Below are positions 1 through 9,154 of a stretch of 64,000 nt of DNA, one piece after another; positions within the stretch are counted from its first letter, which is position 1, and each line of letters starts with the position of its first letter. A model generated the notes under the pieces. The model saw only the letters and a program-made list of their open reading frames with translations. It was not told the origin of the DNA and ran no database searches. A program made the translations under genes and the position numbers. This DNA comes from Rhodobacteraceae bacterium F11138 (GTDB lineage Bacteria; Pseudomonadota; Alphaproteobacteria; Rhodobacterales; Rhodobacteraceae), in contig JAEKDP010000012.1 in the NCBI GenBank assembly GCA_016521575.1, forward strand, positions 1-64,000. The letters are read 5' to 3'.

Positions 1-1686
1 TGGGCCACCCCAGATCAGGTCGTCCCCGGCCTCGCCATGCAGCTCGTCCGCGCCGCCGCCGCCATGAATGCGATCATTGCCGTTGCCGCCCTTGATCGTA
101 TTGTCGCCGTCGTCGCCCATAATGACATCGCTTGCGGGGCTGCCCAAAATCGGCCCGGCCGGCAAAAAGGCAATCCGGTCCGGGGTTAAGAACCCCAACG
201 GCCACAGATCATCCGCGGTCAGCGTGTCACCATCCCTGCTGACGATTTCGATCCGAGTGGTGCCATAGAGAATCGTGACCCCGGTTGCGGTTGGTATCAG
301 GGTCAGCTGTTCAATACTGCGTAACATCGGAAACCGCGTCAGGTCCAACCGATCGATCCCGGCCTCGAAATCGGTGATCCGCAACACCTGGTCGGTCGCA
401 GACAGCACGAACAGGTCCGCACCGCCCCCCCCGGTGAGAATGCCACCGCTTTCATCCGACACCAGAATATCATCTCCAGCCCGGCCCAACAGGGTGGTCT
501 GCCCGGCTCGTCCCAGCATCAGATCAGCATCCTGGGTGCCCGACAGAGAGCTGCTGCCTCCTCCGCTGTCGGCCTGGATCACGTCGCCCAGGCTTTGAAG
601 CGGCAGCACGAACTGCGACAGTCCGGCGGTGGCACCCGAGCTGACAAAGATCTGGATCCGATCCCCGATCTGAACCGCCGTGATATCGGTGACATTCTCC
701 AGCCCCAACCCGCAATCCTGCGCCAAACTTTGCAGATGCACCAAATGACCGTCGGGCAGCAGGGCGAACAGGCTGATGCCATCGTCCGCGCCCCCTGCCA
801 GCACAAAGACATGATCCCCGACGGTGACGACCTCAAGCGCGGTGACACCGGCAAACCGGGTACCACGGGTGTCCAGGATATGATCGGTCGGGATCAGCTG
901 TCCGCTCTCCGTGAGCTGCATCACACTGAGCGAATTGCTGCCGGCCGCCGCCAGCACCGCCCAGGTCACCCCATGAGCGGTGACAGTCTGCAAGGCGGTC
1001 GGCAGGGAAACCGCCAGCCCCTCGGTCGCGTCCAGGGTATCGACTGCAGTGAGGCGCCCGGTGGCAGGCGCGATACGATAGCTCTGAACCCCTTGTGTGC
1101 CGCTGTCCGCGATCAACAGAAAATCGCTGTTCCCGATCCGCACCGGGTCCAGCAGAACCGGACCTTTCAGGGAAAATGCCGGGGCGGGTCCGGATGGGCC
1201 GATCACGTCCGACAGCCCGCCCTTGCCCGATGACAACCATCCGGACAACAGGCCGGTCTTGGCGTCTACCGTGTAGATCGCGGTGCGCCCGTCGTTCAGC
1301 GCGACTCCGGCCAGGGCACTGTGGTTCTGTGTGGTCAATCCCGGCAGGTCGATCTTGCCGGACCCGGACAGCCCGCCATCGCTCTCGATACGATAGCGGA
1401 TCAACTTGCCGTCGCCGGTGCCGCCGAGAACAATCTGCTCCTGCCCATCCAGGCTGATAGCGTCAAACTGGCCGATCGCCATGCCCCGGACATCGAAATG
1501 GGTGCTATCGGCCAGTTGCGCCAGGCCACCGTCCGCCCGCAGCCGCCAAACACTGATCCCACCGGCCTGTCCCGTCGAAGCGTAGAGAAAACTGCCGCCT
1601 GCACCGGTCACGATGTCGATATCGCGCAGATCGCCATCCAGCAGATCGTCACCGGTTTCAATCCGGCCCACCAGTTGCACTGCCAT
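1..1686 (-). CDS. RTX-type calcium-binding secreted protein, C-terminus outside window
   Basis: About 562 residues are visible and the gene runs off the left edge of the window. The ATG at 1686 begins MAVQLVGRIETGDDLLDG. The first 340 or so residues are Gly/Asp-rich repeats of the kind seen in beta-propeller-like N-termini of secreted RTX proteins (for example VLGGTGDGKLIRYRI). Typical RTX motifs follow, such as GRAGDDILVSD and, near the left edge, GGNGNDRIHGGGGADELHG and GEAGDDLIWGG. RTX repeats bind calcium and usually mark proteins exported by type I secretion into the medium or onto the cell surface; no N-terminal signal peptide is seen, which fits. The secretion signal would lie beyond the window. 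No ABC/HlyD exporter is encoded in the window. A structural matrix or adhesion role is an inference from the polysaccharide context. Confidence 0.8.
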   Translation of the reverse strand, partial: MAVQLVGRIETGDDLLDGDLRDIDIVTGAGGSFLYASTGQAGGISVWRLRADGGLAQLADSTHFDVRGMAIGQFDAISLDGQEQIVLGGTGDGKLIRYRIESDGGLSGSGKIDLPGLTTQNHSALAGVALNDGRTAIYTVDAKTGLLSGWLSSGKGGLSDVIGPSGPAPAFSLKGPVLLDPVRIGNSDFLLIADSGTQGVQSYRIAPATGRLTAVDTLDATEGLAVSLPTALQTVTAHGVTWAVLAAAGSNSLSVMQLTESGQLIPTDHILDTRGTRFAGVTALEVVTVGDHVFVLAGGADDGISLFALLPDGHLVHLQSLAQDCGLGLENVTDITAVQIGDRIQIFVSSGATAGLSQFVLPLQSLGDVIQADSGGGSSSLSGTQDADLMLGRAGQTTLLGRAGDDILVSDESGGILTGGGGADLFVLSATDQVLRITDFEAGIDRLDLTRFPMLRSIEQLTLIPTATGVTILYGTTRIEIVSRDGDTLTADDLWPLGFLTPDRIAFLPAGPILGSPASDVIMGDDGDNTIKGGNGNDRIHGGGGADELHGEAGDDLIWGGP

Positions 1687-1975
1687 AGCAGATCCTCACT
1701 ATCACACGCGCGACACCCGTGTACCCGGTGGCAAGACTGCCATTCAGGCGCGTTGGGTCGGGGTCGAAATTGCGGCCAAAACACGAAAACTGCTTAGAAT
1801 GCTGAGGATATTGCCATCGGGCCCCGGCACGGCATACGCGGTTCAACGCGCGCCATAACCCGAGGCACAGATGGCGCCCTGAATGGAAGGTAAACGGCAC
1901 GCACGCCGGGTTAGGACGGTTTCAAGCCTGAGTGCCCCAGGGTGCGCCGGTTCCGTTCCAGCACAGGAGATCCGG

Positions 1976-3313
1976 ATGCCGGACAATTCGCCGATCCTCG
2001 CTCTGCCGTTTCTGATGCCCAGCCAGGCGCAAAAACACGTGACCCACAACGAAGCGCTGCGGCGGCTGGACATCCTGGTGCAGCTGCGCGTCACAGCGTT
2101 TGAGGCCACCACCCCACCGTCCGCTCCGGCCGAGGGCGAAGCCCATGCCTTGGGGATCGACCCGGTGGCAGCCTGGGCCGGGCACGCACAGGAATTGGCC
2201 GTCTGGCTGGACGGGGTCTGGCATTTTCTGCCTCCGCAGGAGGGGTGGCGCGCCTGGGGTCTGACCGAGCGGCAATTGCGGGTCTGGACCGGCAGCGAAT
2301 GGATCGTCCCCCCCAGCGACGCCAACAACCTGCCAGGGCTGGGTGTCGGCACCGCGTCGGATGCCAGCAACCGGCTGTCGGTCCGCTCGGAAGCGACACT
2401 TTTCAGCCATGAAGGTAGCGATCATCGGCTCAAGATCAACAAGGCGGCGGCGGCCGACACGGCTTCGGTGCTGTTTCAGTCGGACTGGACCGGCCATGCC
2501 GAGATGGGCCTGGCCGGAAACACCGATTTCGCGATCAAGCTGTCAGAGGATGGTGCCTCCTGGACCGAAGCCTTGCGTTTCGATGCGGCCAGCGGCAGAG
2601 CAAGCGGCGCAGCGGTACAGGCCGGCCCCCTGGACGCCACTCAAGGGCGGTTGATGATGGTGGGCGGTTTCGGAGTGGGGACGCAGGCAGCGCCGATTCT
2701 GACCGACCTGGAGGCCACCGACAGCCCATCCGGTTTCTACCGGCTGACGGCGGCGACCCTGAACCGGCCCGCCGGGGCCGGCGACGGGGTGGTCTGCATC
2801 CAGCGCCATGACAGCGGCACTTTCCTGCAGCAAGTAACCCTGAAGACGGGCGAAACTCTGCAACGGTTCCACAGCGGCGGCAGCTTTACCGGCTGGTCCA
2901 TGCAATATGGCAGCGGCAACCTGCTGGGAGAGGTCGCCCAGACAGGTGGCGTGCCAACCGGCGCGGTGATCGAACGCGGTGCCAACACCGCCGGGGAATA
3001 TGTGCGCTTTGCCGATGGCACCCAGATCTGCACCCGGACGGTGCGGCAGACCGGGCAGGATCTGACCACCGGCTATGGGGCGCTGCGACGCTCGGGCAAT
3101 CTACTGGCGGGGAACACCGACCTGCCCATGCCCTTTGTCGCACCGCCGGTCTTCACCGCTTCGGTCCGGATCGATAATTCCGCGACCATGTTCGCCTGGG
3201 GTGGAACCGGTGACGAGGACACCCTGCCGCCGATCCTGTTCGCGGTGTCGCCTTTCTCCATCACCAATCGCGACATCACCGCCGACATCCTGATCACAGG
3301 CCGCTGGTTCTGA
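1976..3313 (+). CDS. DUF2793 domain-containing protein
   Basis: The product is 445 aa. The start at 1976 is preceded by AGGAG about 7 bases upstream, which favours it over a longer in-frame start at 1883. The N-terminus (LALPFLMPSQAQKHVTHNEA, then RRLDILVQL and a Trp-rich stretch ending near WTGSEW) is the DUF2793 signature, common in Rhodobacterales proteins related to phage or gene-transfer-agent tail-fibre components. The rest is Gly/Thr-rich and tail-fibre-like. The gene is divergent from the RTX gene (289 bp apart) and convergent with manC. No other phage structural gene is present, so it is more likely a co-opted surface or glycan-associated protein than part of a prophage. That role is inference. 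Confidence 0.8.
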   Translation: MPDNSPILALPFLMPSQAQKHVTHNEALRRLDILVQLRVTAFEATTPPSAPAEGEAHALGIDPVAAWAGHAQELAVWLDGVWHFLPPQEGWRAWGLTERQLRVWTGSEWIVPPSDANNLPGLGVGTASDASNRLSVRSEATLFSHEGSDHRLKINKAAAADTASVLFQSDWTGHAEMGLAGNTDFAIKLSEDGASWTEALRFDAASGRASGAAVQAGPLDATQGRLMMVGGFGVGTQAAPILTDLEATDSPSGFYRLTAATLNRPAGAGDGVVCIQRHDSGTFLQQVTLKTGETLQRFHSGGSFTGWSMQYGSGNLLGEVAQTGGVPTGAVIERGANTAGEYVRFADGTQICTRTVRQTGQDLTTGYGALRRSGNLLAGNTDLPMPFVAPPVFTASVRIDNSATMFAWGGTGDEDTLPPILFAVSPFSITNRDITADILITGRWF

Positions 3314-3351
3314 TCTTGGGTGGCAGGCATCATGAACCGTCCAACGCGGCC

Positions 3352-3385
3352 TGAAATCATATATTTCAACGCGTTGGACGCGTTC
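3352..3385. repeat. Palindromic intergenic element, copy 1
   Basis: Between the convergent DUF2793 and manC genes two inverted repeats abut: TGAAAT/ATTTCA (3352-3357 and 3363-3368) and AACGCGT/ACGCGTT with a TGG loop (3368-3374 and 3378-3384). A closely related element lies at 21321-21360, again between convergent genes. It could be a bidirectional terminator-like hairpin or a dispersed repeat. There is no strong T-run. Confidence 0.55.
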
Positions 3386-3404
3386 ATGTGCAAATCGAAA
3401 CGCG

Positions 3405-4826
3405 CTAGCTGCGCGCATAGACATCTTCATAACGAATGATGTCGTCCTCTCCCAGGTAACTGCCGGTCTGCACCTCGATCAGCACCATCGGCACCTTGCC
3501 GGGGTTCTCCATCCGATGCACCGCGCCCAGCGGGATATAGACCGACTGGTTCTCGCTCACCAGTTTCACCTCATCATCCACCGTGACCTTCGCCGTGCCC
3601 TCGACCACGATCCAGTGCTCCGAGCGGTGGTGATGACTTTGCAGGCTCAGCGCCGCACCGGGATGCACCACGATGCGCTTGACCTGAAAACGCTCACCGA
3701 TCGCCAGGCTTTCGAACCAGCCCCAGGGACGGTGATCCTTGGGGAAGCTCTCGGCCTGCTTGGCCTGTTTTTCCTTCAGCGCGGCAACCGCCTGTTTCAC
3801 ATCCTGCGCGCGGGACGCATCGGCCACCAGCACCGCGTCGGGCATCGCCACCGTGATGATGTTGCGCAGCCCGATCCCGACCACTTCCAGCGTCTCGTCC
3901 TCACTGCGCAGCAGGGTGTCGTCGCAATCCAGCGCCGTGGCATTGCCCGCTGTCGCCACACCGCGTTCATTGGGACCGGTCTCGCGCCAGACCGCGTCCC
4001 AGCCACCAAGATCAGACCAGCCCGCCGCATAGGGCACGACGCTCAGATTGTCAGCCCGTTCCATCACCGCATAGTCAATGGAAATGTCACCCGCCTGCGC
4101 CCACGGGTCAGGCGCCAGCCGCAGGAACCCCAGATCCGGTTTGCCCTGGTCGACCGCCGCCTGCACCGGTGCCACCAGATCCGGCGCATGGGCGCGAAAC
4201 GCCGCGATGATGGTTGCGACCGAAAACAGGAAGATCCCGGCGTTCCACAGATAGTTGCCCGCCGTCAGCATTTCGGCGGCACGCACCGCATCGGGCTTTT
4301 CGACAAAGCGGCTCAGCGCCAGCGGGCGGGCGGTGAAATCGCCCGGATCCTCCGCCAGCTCGAGATAGCCATAACCGGTTTCCGCGTGGGTCGGCTTGAT
4401 CCCGAACGTCACCAGCTGCCCGGCCCGCGCCGCCGGAACTCCGGCCAGAACGGCAGCGCGAAAGGCGGCCGCATCCGGGACCACATGATCGGAGGGGGCC
4501 ACCAGCATCAACGCCTCGGGATCGGTTTTTTCCAGCCACAGGGCGGCGGCCAGAACAGCCGGCGCGGTGTTGCGGCCCGCAGGCTCAATCAGGATCGCCG
4601 CCGGATCCACCCCGGCCTCGGCCAGTTGTTCGGTGACGATGAAACGGAAATCGGAATTGGTCAGCACCATCGGGGCGGCAAAATCCGACCCCGACAGACG
4701 CCGGGCACTGGCCTGGAACAGGGTGCTGTCCCCGATCAGCGCGGCAAACTGCTTGGGATAGCTTTTGCGCGACAGCGGCCACAACCGGGTACCGGAGCCG
4801 CCACACAGAAGAACGGGGGTAATCAT
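3405..4826 (-). CDS. manC: Mannose-1-phosphate guanylyltransferase / mannose-6-phosphate isomerase
   Basis: This 473-aa enzyme makes GDP-mannose from mannose-1-phosphate and GTP, the precursor of GDP-L-fucose here. The nucleotidyltransferase signature CGGSGTRLWPLSRKSYPKQF lies at residues 7-26. The C-terminal cupin-type isomerase domain contains RPWGWFESL and the metal-site histidines of SLQSHHHRSEHW. Length and order are those of bifunctional ManC/AlgA/XanB enzymes. The ATG at 4826 has AGGAG about 9 bases upstream, so the in-frame extension to 4991 is not needed. It is co-oriented with fcl, 230 bp away, and works with gmd 13 kb further on. No phosphomannomutase is present, so mannose-1-phosphate presumably comes from the chromosome. 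Confidence 0.95.
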   Translation of the reverse strand: MITPVLLCGGSGTRLWPLSRKSYPKQFAALIGDSTLFQASARRLSGSDFAAPMVLTNSDFRFIVTEQLAEAGVDPAAILIEPAGRNTAPAVLAAALWLEKTDPEALMLVAPSDHVVPDAAAFRAAVLAGVPAARAGQLVTFGIKPTHAETGYGYLELAEDPGDFTARPLALSRFVEKPDAVRAAEMLTAGNYLWNAGIFLFSVATIIAAFRAHAPDLVAPVQAAVDQGKPDLGFLRLAPDPWAQAGDISIDYAVMERADNLSVVPYAAGWSDLGGWDAVWRETGPNERGVATAGNATALDCDDTLLRSEDETLEVVGIGLRNIITVAMPDAVLVADASRAQDVKQAVAALKEKQAKQAESFPKDHRPWGWFESLAIGERFQVKRIVVHPGAALSLQSHHHRSEHWIVVEGTAKVTVDDEVKLVSENQSVYIPLGAVHRMENPGKVPMVLIEVQTGSYLGEDDIIRYEDVYARS

Positions 4827-5056
4827 TGGGATCAAACTCCTGTTGTCCGGGACAGAGTACCCCTGCATATCTTCTGAACCAGCCCCCGGTTTCAACCCGC
4901 TATTTCCTGCGGAAGAACCTGGAGGCGCGCCCGAACCGGACCAAGTGGGGGCGGCCCCGCTCCCGGGTGCCAAAGGAAAGGCAGGCCGCACAATTGCCGC
5001 CTTTGTTGAAGCCGCCCCGGCGCCCGGCGCATCCGGCTACCTGACAGGCCCATCCT

Positions 5057-6019
5057 TCACCTGGCACGCAGGCCCCCCTGGCCTTGGTTCAGAAACCACT
5101 GATAGGTTTCGCCGATCCCCTGTTCCAGCCCGATTGTCGCGCTCCAGCCCAGCCGGGCGAGGCGTGACACATCCATCAGCTTGCGCGGCGCACCATCGGG
5201 TTTCGTGGCATCAAACACGAGCCGGCCGGAAAACCCGGTCACCCGCGCCACGATTTCGGCCAGCTCGCGGATGGTGACATCGGTGCCGGATCCGACATTG
5301 ATATGGCTCAGCATCGGCTGGGTTTCACGCGCGTAGATGTCGTCGTCCAGGTCCATCACGAACAGGGACGCCGCAGCCATGTCGTCCACATGCAGGAATT
5401 CGCGCATCGGCTTGCCCGAACCCCAGATCGTGACCTCGTCGGCTCCCTCCTGCACCGCCGCGTGAAAACGTCGGATCAGCGCGGGCAGCACATGCGAATT
5501 CTCCGGGTGGAAATTGTCGCCCGGCCCATAAAGGTTCGTCGGCATCACGCTGCGGTAATCGGTGCCATACTGCCGATTGTAGCTTTCGCACAGCTTAATC
5601 CCAGCGATCTTGGCAATCGCATAGGGTTCGTTGGTGGGTTCGAGCGTGCCAGTCAGCAGCGCGTCTTCGGCCATCGGTTGCGTCGCCAGCCTGGGGTAAA
5701 TGCAGGAACTGCCCAGTTGCAGCAGTTTGGTAACCCCGGCGGCATATGCCTGGTGGATCACGTTGCATTCGATCATCAGGTTTTCATAGATGAACTGTGC
5801 CGGGTAACTGTCGTTGGCCACGATACCGCCGACCCTGGCGGCGGCCAGAATCACCCGATCAGGGCGTTCGGCAGCCATGAAATCGCGCACCGCCCCCTGG
5901 TCGGTCAGGTCAAGCTCGGCACTGGTGCGGGTCAGCAGGGTGACGTCGTCACGTGTCGCCAACTGGCGGCAGATTGCCCCCCCGACCATACCGCGATGTC
6001 CGGCAACGTATATCTTCAT
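5057..6019 (-). CDS. fcl: GDP-L-fucose synthase
   Basis: The product is 320 aa, the usual length for Fcl/WcaG. It converts GDP-4-keto-6-deoxymannose to GDP-L-fucose by NADPH-dependent epimerisation and reduction. The cofactor motif [14 protein letters not shown] starts at residue 8. The catalytic region shows GSSCIYPR and the YxxxK of [14 protein letters not shown], followed by [19 protein letters not shown], all strongly conserved in this family. The start at 6019 ([11 protein letters not shown]) is chosen because the family begins there; upstream in-frame sequence is Arg-rich and unconserved. It lies downstream of nothing obvious in the same orientation and upstream of manC. The 4,6-dehydratase that feeds it (gmd) is at 17389-18510. 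Confidence 0.95.
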   Translation of the reverse strand: MKIYVAGHRGMVGGAICRQLATRDDVTLLTRTSAELDLTDQGAVRDFMAAERPDRVILAAARVGGIVANDSYPAQFIYENLMIECNVIHQAYAAGVTKLLQLGSSCIYPRLATQPMAEDALLTGTLEPTNEPYAIAKIAGIKLCESYNRQYGTDYRSVMPTNLYGPGDNFHPENSHVLPALIRRFHAAVQEGADEVTIWGSGKPMREFLHVDDMAAASLFVMDLDDDIYARETQPMLSHINVGSGTDVTIRELAEIVARVTGFSGRLVFDATKPDGAPRKLMDVSRLARLGWSATIGLEQGIGETYQWFLNQGQGGLRAR

Positions 6020-6155
6020 GGCCCGTGCTCTTCTCCGTGCGTTCTGCGCCCTGCCTACACCGGAACCGGGGGGCTGCACAACGCGCCCCTGCACGGCCCG
6101 TCCGCAAGGACAGAATGGCCTTGGCGAGCACAGGACGCTTCGCTAGAAGTCAGCC

Positions 6156-6680
6156 ATGAGCAACGAACAAACCCAGGCCTTTCAGGCCGAAAACGAACGC
6201 CTGGCTGAACTGGCCAACCGCGACGCCGTCGAGCGCGCCGCGCCGCACCAGGACCTGGTGCCGCAGATATGGCTGTCCAGCCAGCCCGATGCCGGTGCCG
6301 AACTGTCCTTTGCCCCCGCCGGGACCGGGTTCGCGCTGCGCATGGACACGGCAGGCCATTCGCCCTGGGTTTCGCTGTCCTGGACGATCGACTTTGAAAC
6401 CCTGCGTGCCGGGCGTTATGTCGGAATGATCGCCCAGGTGGTCTCGGACGGTTTTTTTGCCGCACGCCCCTGCCTGCGTCTGCTGCGCAAGGACGCGTTT
6501 CACGACACATTCGCCCCCCAGCACATGGCCTCGTCCGGCGGTGCGCATCTGTTGCAGAGCCATATCCCGATCCCGCCGGACGTCATGGGCGACAGCCACG
6601 GGGCCGAAATCCATCTGTTCTTCTCGGGCAATACCTTTTCGGTCCGGTTCGACCGGTTGGAAACGCTGCTGATGCGTTAA
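6156..6680 (+). CDS. Conserved small protein of unknown function (RPCLR family, paralogue A)
   Basis: I do not recognise a named family for this 174-aa protein. It has no signal peptide or membrane segment. After an acidic helical N-terminus the pattern is beta-rich. Its second half (TAGHSPW, then ARPCLR, DTF and an L-x-F-F strand near the end) aligns by eye with the protein at 19739-20281, which has TAGHGDW, IRPCLR, DTFFDRH and LFLP at matching spacing. It is divergent from fcl and convergent with the sulfotransferase at 6711. Both paralogues sit among sulfotransferases and glycosyltransferases. A carbohydrate-binding or enzyme-accessory role is a guess from context only. Confidence 0.7.
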   Translation: MSNEQTQAFQAENERLAELANRDAVERAAPHQDLVPQIWLSSQPDAGAELSFAPAGTGFALRMDTAGHSPWVSLSWTIDFETLRAGRYVGMIAQVVSDGFFAARPCLRLLRKDAFHDTFAPQHMASSGGAHLLQSHIPIPPDVMGDSHGAEIHLFFSGNTFSVRFDRLETLLMR

Positions 6681-6710
6681 AGCCTTGGCCGTAATCCGAA
6701 GGCCCCGCAA

Positions 6711-7766
6711 TTACGGCACTGGGCGTTTCTTTTGCGTTTCCAGCACCTTGCGCCGCCATTGACGCCATAGCTCTGCGGTCAGGCCTGCCATCTGGTCCAA
6801 TTCCTGCGCACTGAGCCCGGCATCCCCGGCAGCAGCGACCGCCATGGGTTTGAACAGCTGTGCGCGCTGGGGAAAGAAGGTTTTGCGCACCCATTCGTTG
6901 GACTCGACAAAGGCCGCCTCGTAGGCCGCGATCGTCTCGGCGCGGGGCAAAAAGGATTTGCCGCTGCGGAAATGCTCTTCAAAAAAGGGCAGGATGCCAC
7001 CGCGCATCGGATTGACCCGGCCATCGGGCAGGAACATTGGCACCTCGCCGTTGAAGCGGCGCAGCAGTTCGATTCCGATCCGGTTCAGCGATTCATTGGC
7101 CCGGGGCGGGCGCTTGTAGTCGAGTTCGGGCAACCCGGCGGCGGCGACAAAATCGCTCAGCAGGTCGCCCTGTACGAAATCGTCCTTCTGAAACAGCCGC
7201 AGTTCCAGTTCGGCCGAGGGCATATTATCCTGCCAGCGCCGGATCGTCGCCTGATGATGAACGATATTGTTCCAATAGGGGTGGTCGGGTTCGGGCACAT
7301 CCGCCAGCACGCCACCCGACTTGATCGCGGTCGAATAAAGCGAGACCGCCGTGGCCAGAGGTTCGCGGATATACAGGACGATCCGGATCCTCGAGAACCG
7401 CTGGCTCAGATAATCCGACAGCGCGCGAATGCCTTGGGGGGCGGTCAGCCGGCTTTGCAGATGTTCCGAGCACACGACCACATGCTCGGGCCCGCGGGCC
7501 TGGACCTCGGCCTCGAACTCGTCCTGCCATCGGCGTTTGGCGGCAATGCGCGCATCGCGATCCCGCAGGCCCTCGTGACGAAAGAAATCATCCACCACCG
7601 CATGATCCAGAAAGATCGCCGACAGGCGGCGGTGATGCACCCGGCCCAAGGACAACGGAACCCAGACCCCGTGGGCATGCAGCAGATCGCGGTTGATATC
7701 GAGAAATCTCTGGATCGTGGTGGTGCCGGATTTCTCGGTGCCGATATGAAGTGTTATCTGCATCAT
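6711..7766 (-). CDS. Sulfotransferase-like protein 1
   Basis: This 351-aa protein has the P-loop-like 5'-phosphosulfate motif of PAPS-dependent sulfotransferases right at the N-terminus (LHIGTEKSGTTTIQRFL). A 3'-phosphate-binding region follows in RIVLYIREPLATAVSLYSTA. Such enzymes move sulfate from PAPS to hydroxyl groups, here probably on sugars. The ATG at 7766 overlaps the TGA of the upstream gene (TGATG) with GGGG just before it, indicating translational coupling with sulfotransferase 2. A TTG three bases upstream is also possible. The acceptor cannot be read from sequence. Confidence 0.85.
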   Translation of the reverse strand: MMQITLHIGTEKSGTTTIQRFLDINRDLLHAHGVWVPLSLGRVHHRRLSAIFLDHAVVDDFFRHEGLRDRDARIAAKRRWQDEFEAEVQARGPEHVVVCSEHLQSRLTAPQGIRALSDYLSQRFSRIRIVLYIREPLATAVSLYSTAIKSGGVLADVPEPDHPYWNNIVHHQATIRRWQDNMPSAELELRLFQKDDFVQGDLLSDFVAAAGLPELDYKRPPRANESLNRIGIELLRRFNGEVPMFLPDGRVNPMRGGILPFFEEHFRSGKSFLPRAETIAAYEAAFVESNEWVRKTFFPQRAQLFKPMAVAAAGDAGLSAQELDQMAGLTAELWRQWRRKVLETQKKRPVP

Positions 7767-8881
7767 CAAATCCCCTCAGGCTGTAGTTGCCCCGGATCAC
7801 CGGGGGCAGAACGGTCCCGCAGATAGGCCAGCAGGCCCCGGCGGACTGGCGGCGACAGCCGCGGCAAGGCCGCCTTCAGATCGTCCATGAAGACCGGACC
7901 GAAGGGCACGGCCCCGGCGGTCTGTGCCGCGCCATAGGTGATTCCGAACTCCCGCTCGATAAATCGCATGTCCGCCGCCACCGCATCCCAAAGCCCGGCC
8001 TGTTCGGAGGCTGTCAGCAACCCACCCTTGCTGCCCCGGATCGCGAAGAGAATCTCCTGGTCCGCCGTGCTGAGATCAAATCCGGCGGACCAAAGGCCGC
8101 GCTGGTCGGGTGGCAGTTTCGGCACATGCGACGAAGACAGGAAGCCGGCAATTTCGTCGGCAATACTGTCATTGGCCCGCTGCGGTTCGATTCCTTCGGG
8201 GGGTATTCCGGCAGCCGTCAGAAAATCGCCAATCAACCCGCCGGGCGCTGCACAAGCAGTTTCAAAACTGCGGAATTCGACCGCGTCCGCGCCGAACACC
8301 CCGGCCCAGGCGGCATGGGTTCTCTGATACCAGCCGGGGGCCTTGCGCAAGACAACAGGCTTGTGGTCTTCCAGCAATTTCACGTTTTTCTTGATGTTCT
8401 GCTGCATCGCGCTGGAGGCATAGGCCACCGGATCCCGGGTATAAAGCAGCACCCGGAAATCCACCTGCTGCCCCGCCGGGGCCAGCACCGGCCCAAGCCG
8501 ATCCCTGACTTGCGCCACCTCGTCAGGATGCAAGGCACAAGCCTCTTCGCCTGACAGCACGATGCGGTTTCCAGTGAACGCCTCCAGCTCATGCGCCAAC
8601 CGCTCCAGCAGCCGGTTGCCATGTTTCTGGGCCTGTTGCCGGCCATGCCCGCGTTCGACATTGAATTTCAGCGCTTCCGGCGCTCTGGAGAAGACATGCG
8701 AGAAAAAGCCCGACAGGTTGGGCGGCAGATTTTTCGGCACCAGCACCCCGCGCTGCAGCAGCTGCGCCTGGTTGTGACGCAGGGTGGCCTGGATGCTGCT
8801 GCTGCCGGTCTTGTGTCGCCCGATATGCAGCACGACAGTCCGGGTGGGGAGCCGGGTTTGCTGTATGCTGCCATCTGTCAT
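7766..8881 (-). CDS. Sulfotransferase-like protein 2
   Basis: The product is 371 aa. It carries LHIGRHKTGSSSIQATLRHN near residue 17, the same 5'-phosphosulfate-binding loop as its neighbour, and a 3'-phosphate-like segment RVLLYTRDPVAYASSAMQQ. It is related to sulfotransferase 1 but clearly diverged. The ATG at 8881 follows AAGAGGAAG at good spacing; the longer in-frame extension to 9010 lacks this. It is first in a two-gene unit with sulfotransferase 1 and divergent from the gene at 9155, so a promoter should lie in 8882-9154. A role in sulfating the exported glycan is inferred. Confidence 0.85.
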   Translation of the reverse strand: MTDGSIQQTRLPTRTVVLHIGRHKTGSSSIQATLRHNQAQLLQRGVLVPKNLPPNLSGFFSHVFSRAPEALKFNVERGHGRQQAQKHGNRLLERLAHELEAFTGNRIVLSGEEACALHPDEVAQVRDRLGPVLAPAGQQVDFRVLLYTRDPVAYASSAMQQNIKKNVKLLEDHKPVVLRKAPGWYQRTHAAWAGVFGADAVEFRSFETACAAPGGLIGDFLTAAGIPPEGIEPQRANDSIADEIAGFLSSSHVPKLPPDQRGLWSAGFDLSTADQEILFAIRGSKGGLLTASEQAGLWDAVAADMRFIEREFGITYGAAQTAGAVPFGPVFMDDLKAALPRLSPPVRRGLLAYLRDRSAPGDPGQLQPEGI

Positions 8882-9154
8882 CCTGCATCTTCCTCTTGCT
8901 CTCGCGGCCCGGGCAGGGCCGTGCGGATCCTGCTGATTTGCGAAGCCTGAAGCTCTGTCTAGAGAGCATCCCCGGGCGACACAATCGACCCGTGGACAAA
9001 CCGCGGGCAATCCCGGATAAATCGCCCGGCTTCTCTTTCTTTCCGGACGGGCAGGCCGTAAATGCTGGCTGCCTCATCTTTTAAGGGTGCGGTACACGGG
9101 GGCGATCCGCCATAGCGGGCGGACAGACAGGTGCGGTCGGAAGGGCGGGCAGGC

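Noticed and set aside
1976-3313. Prophage or gene transfer agent
   Set aside because: DUF2793 proteins occur in such elements, but no capsid, tail, terminase or lysis genes are near it.
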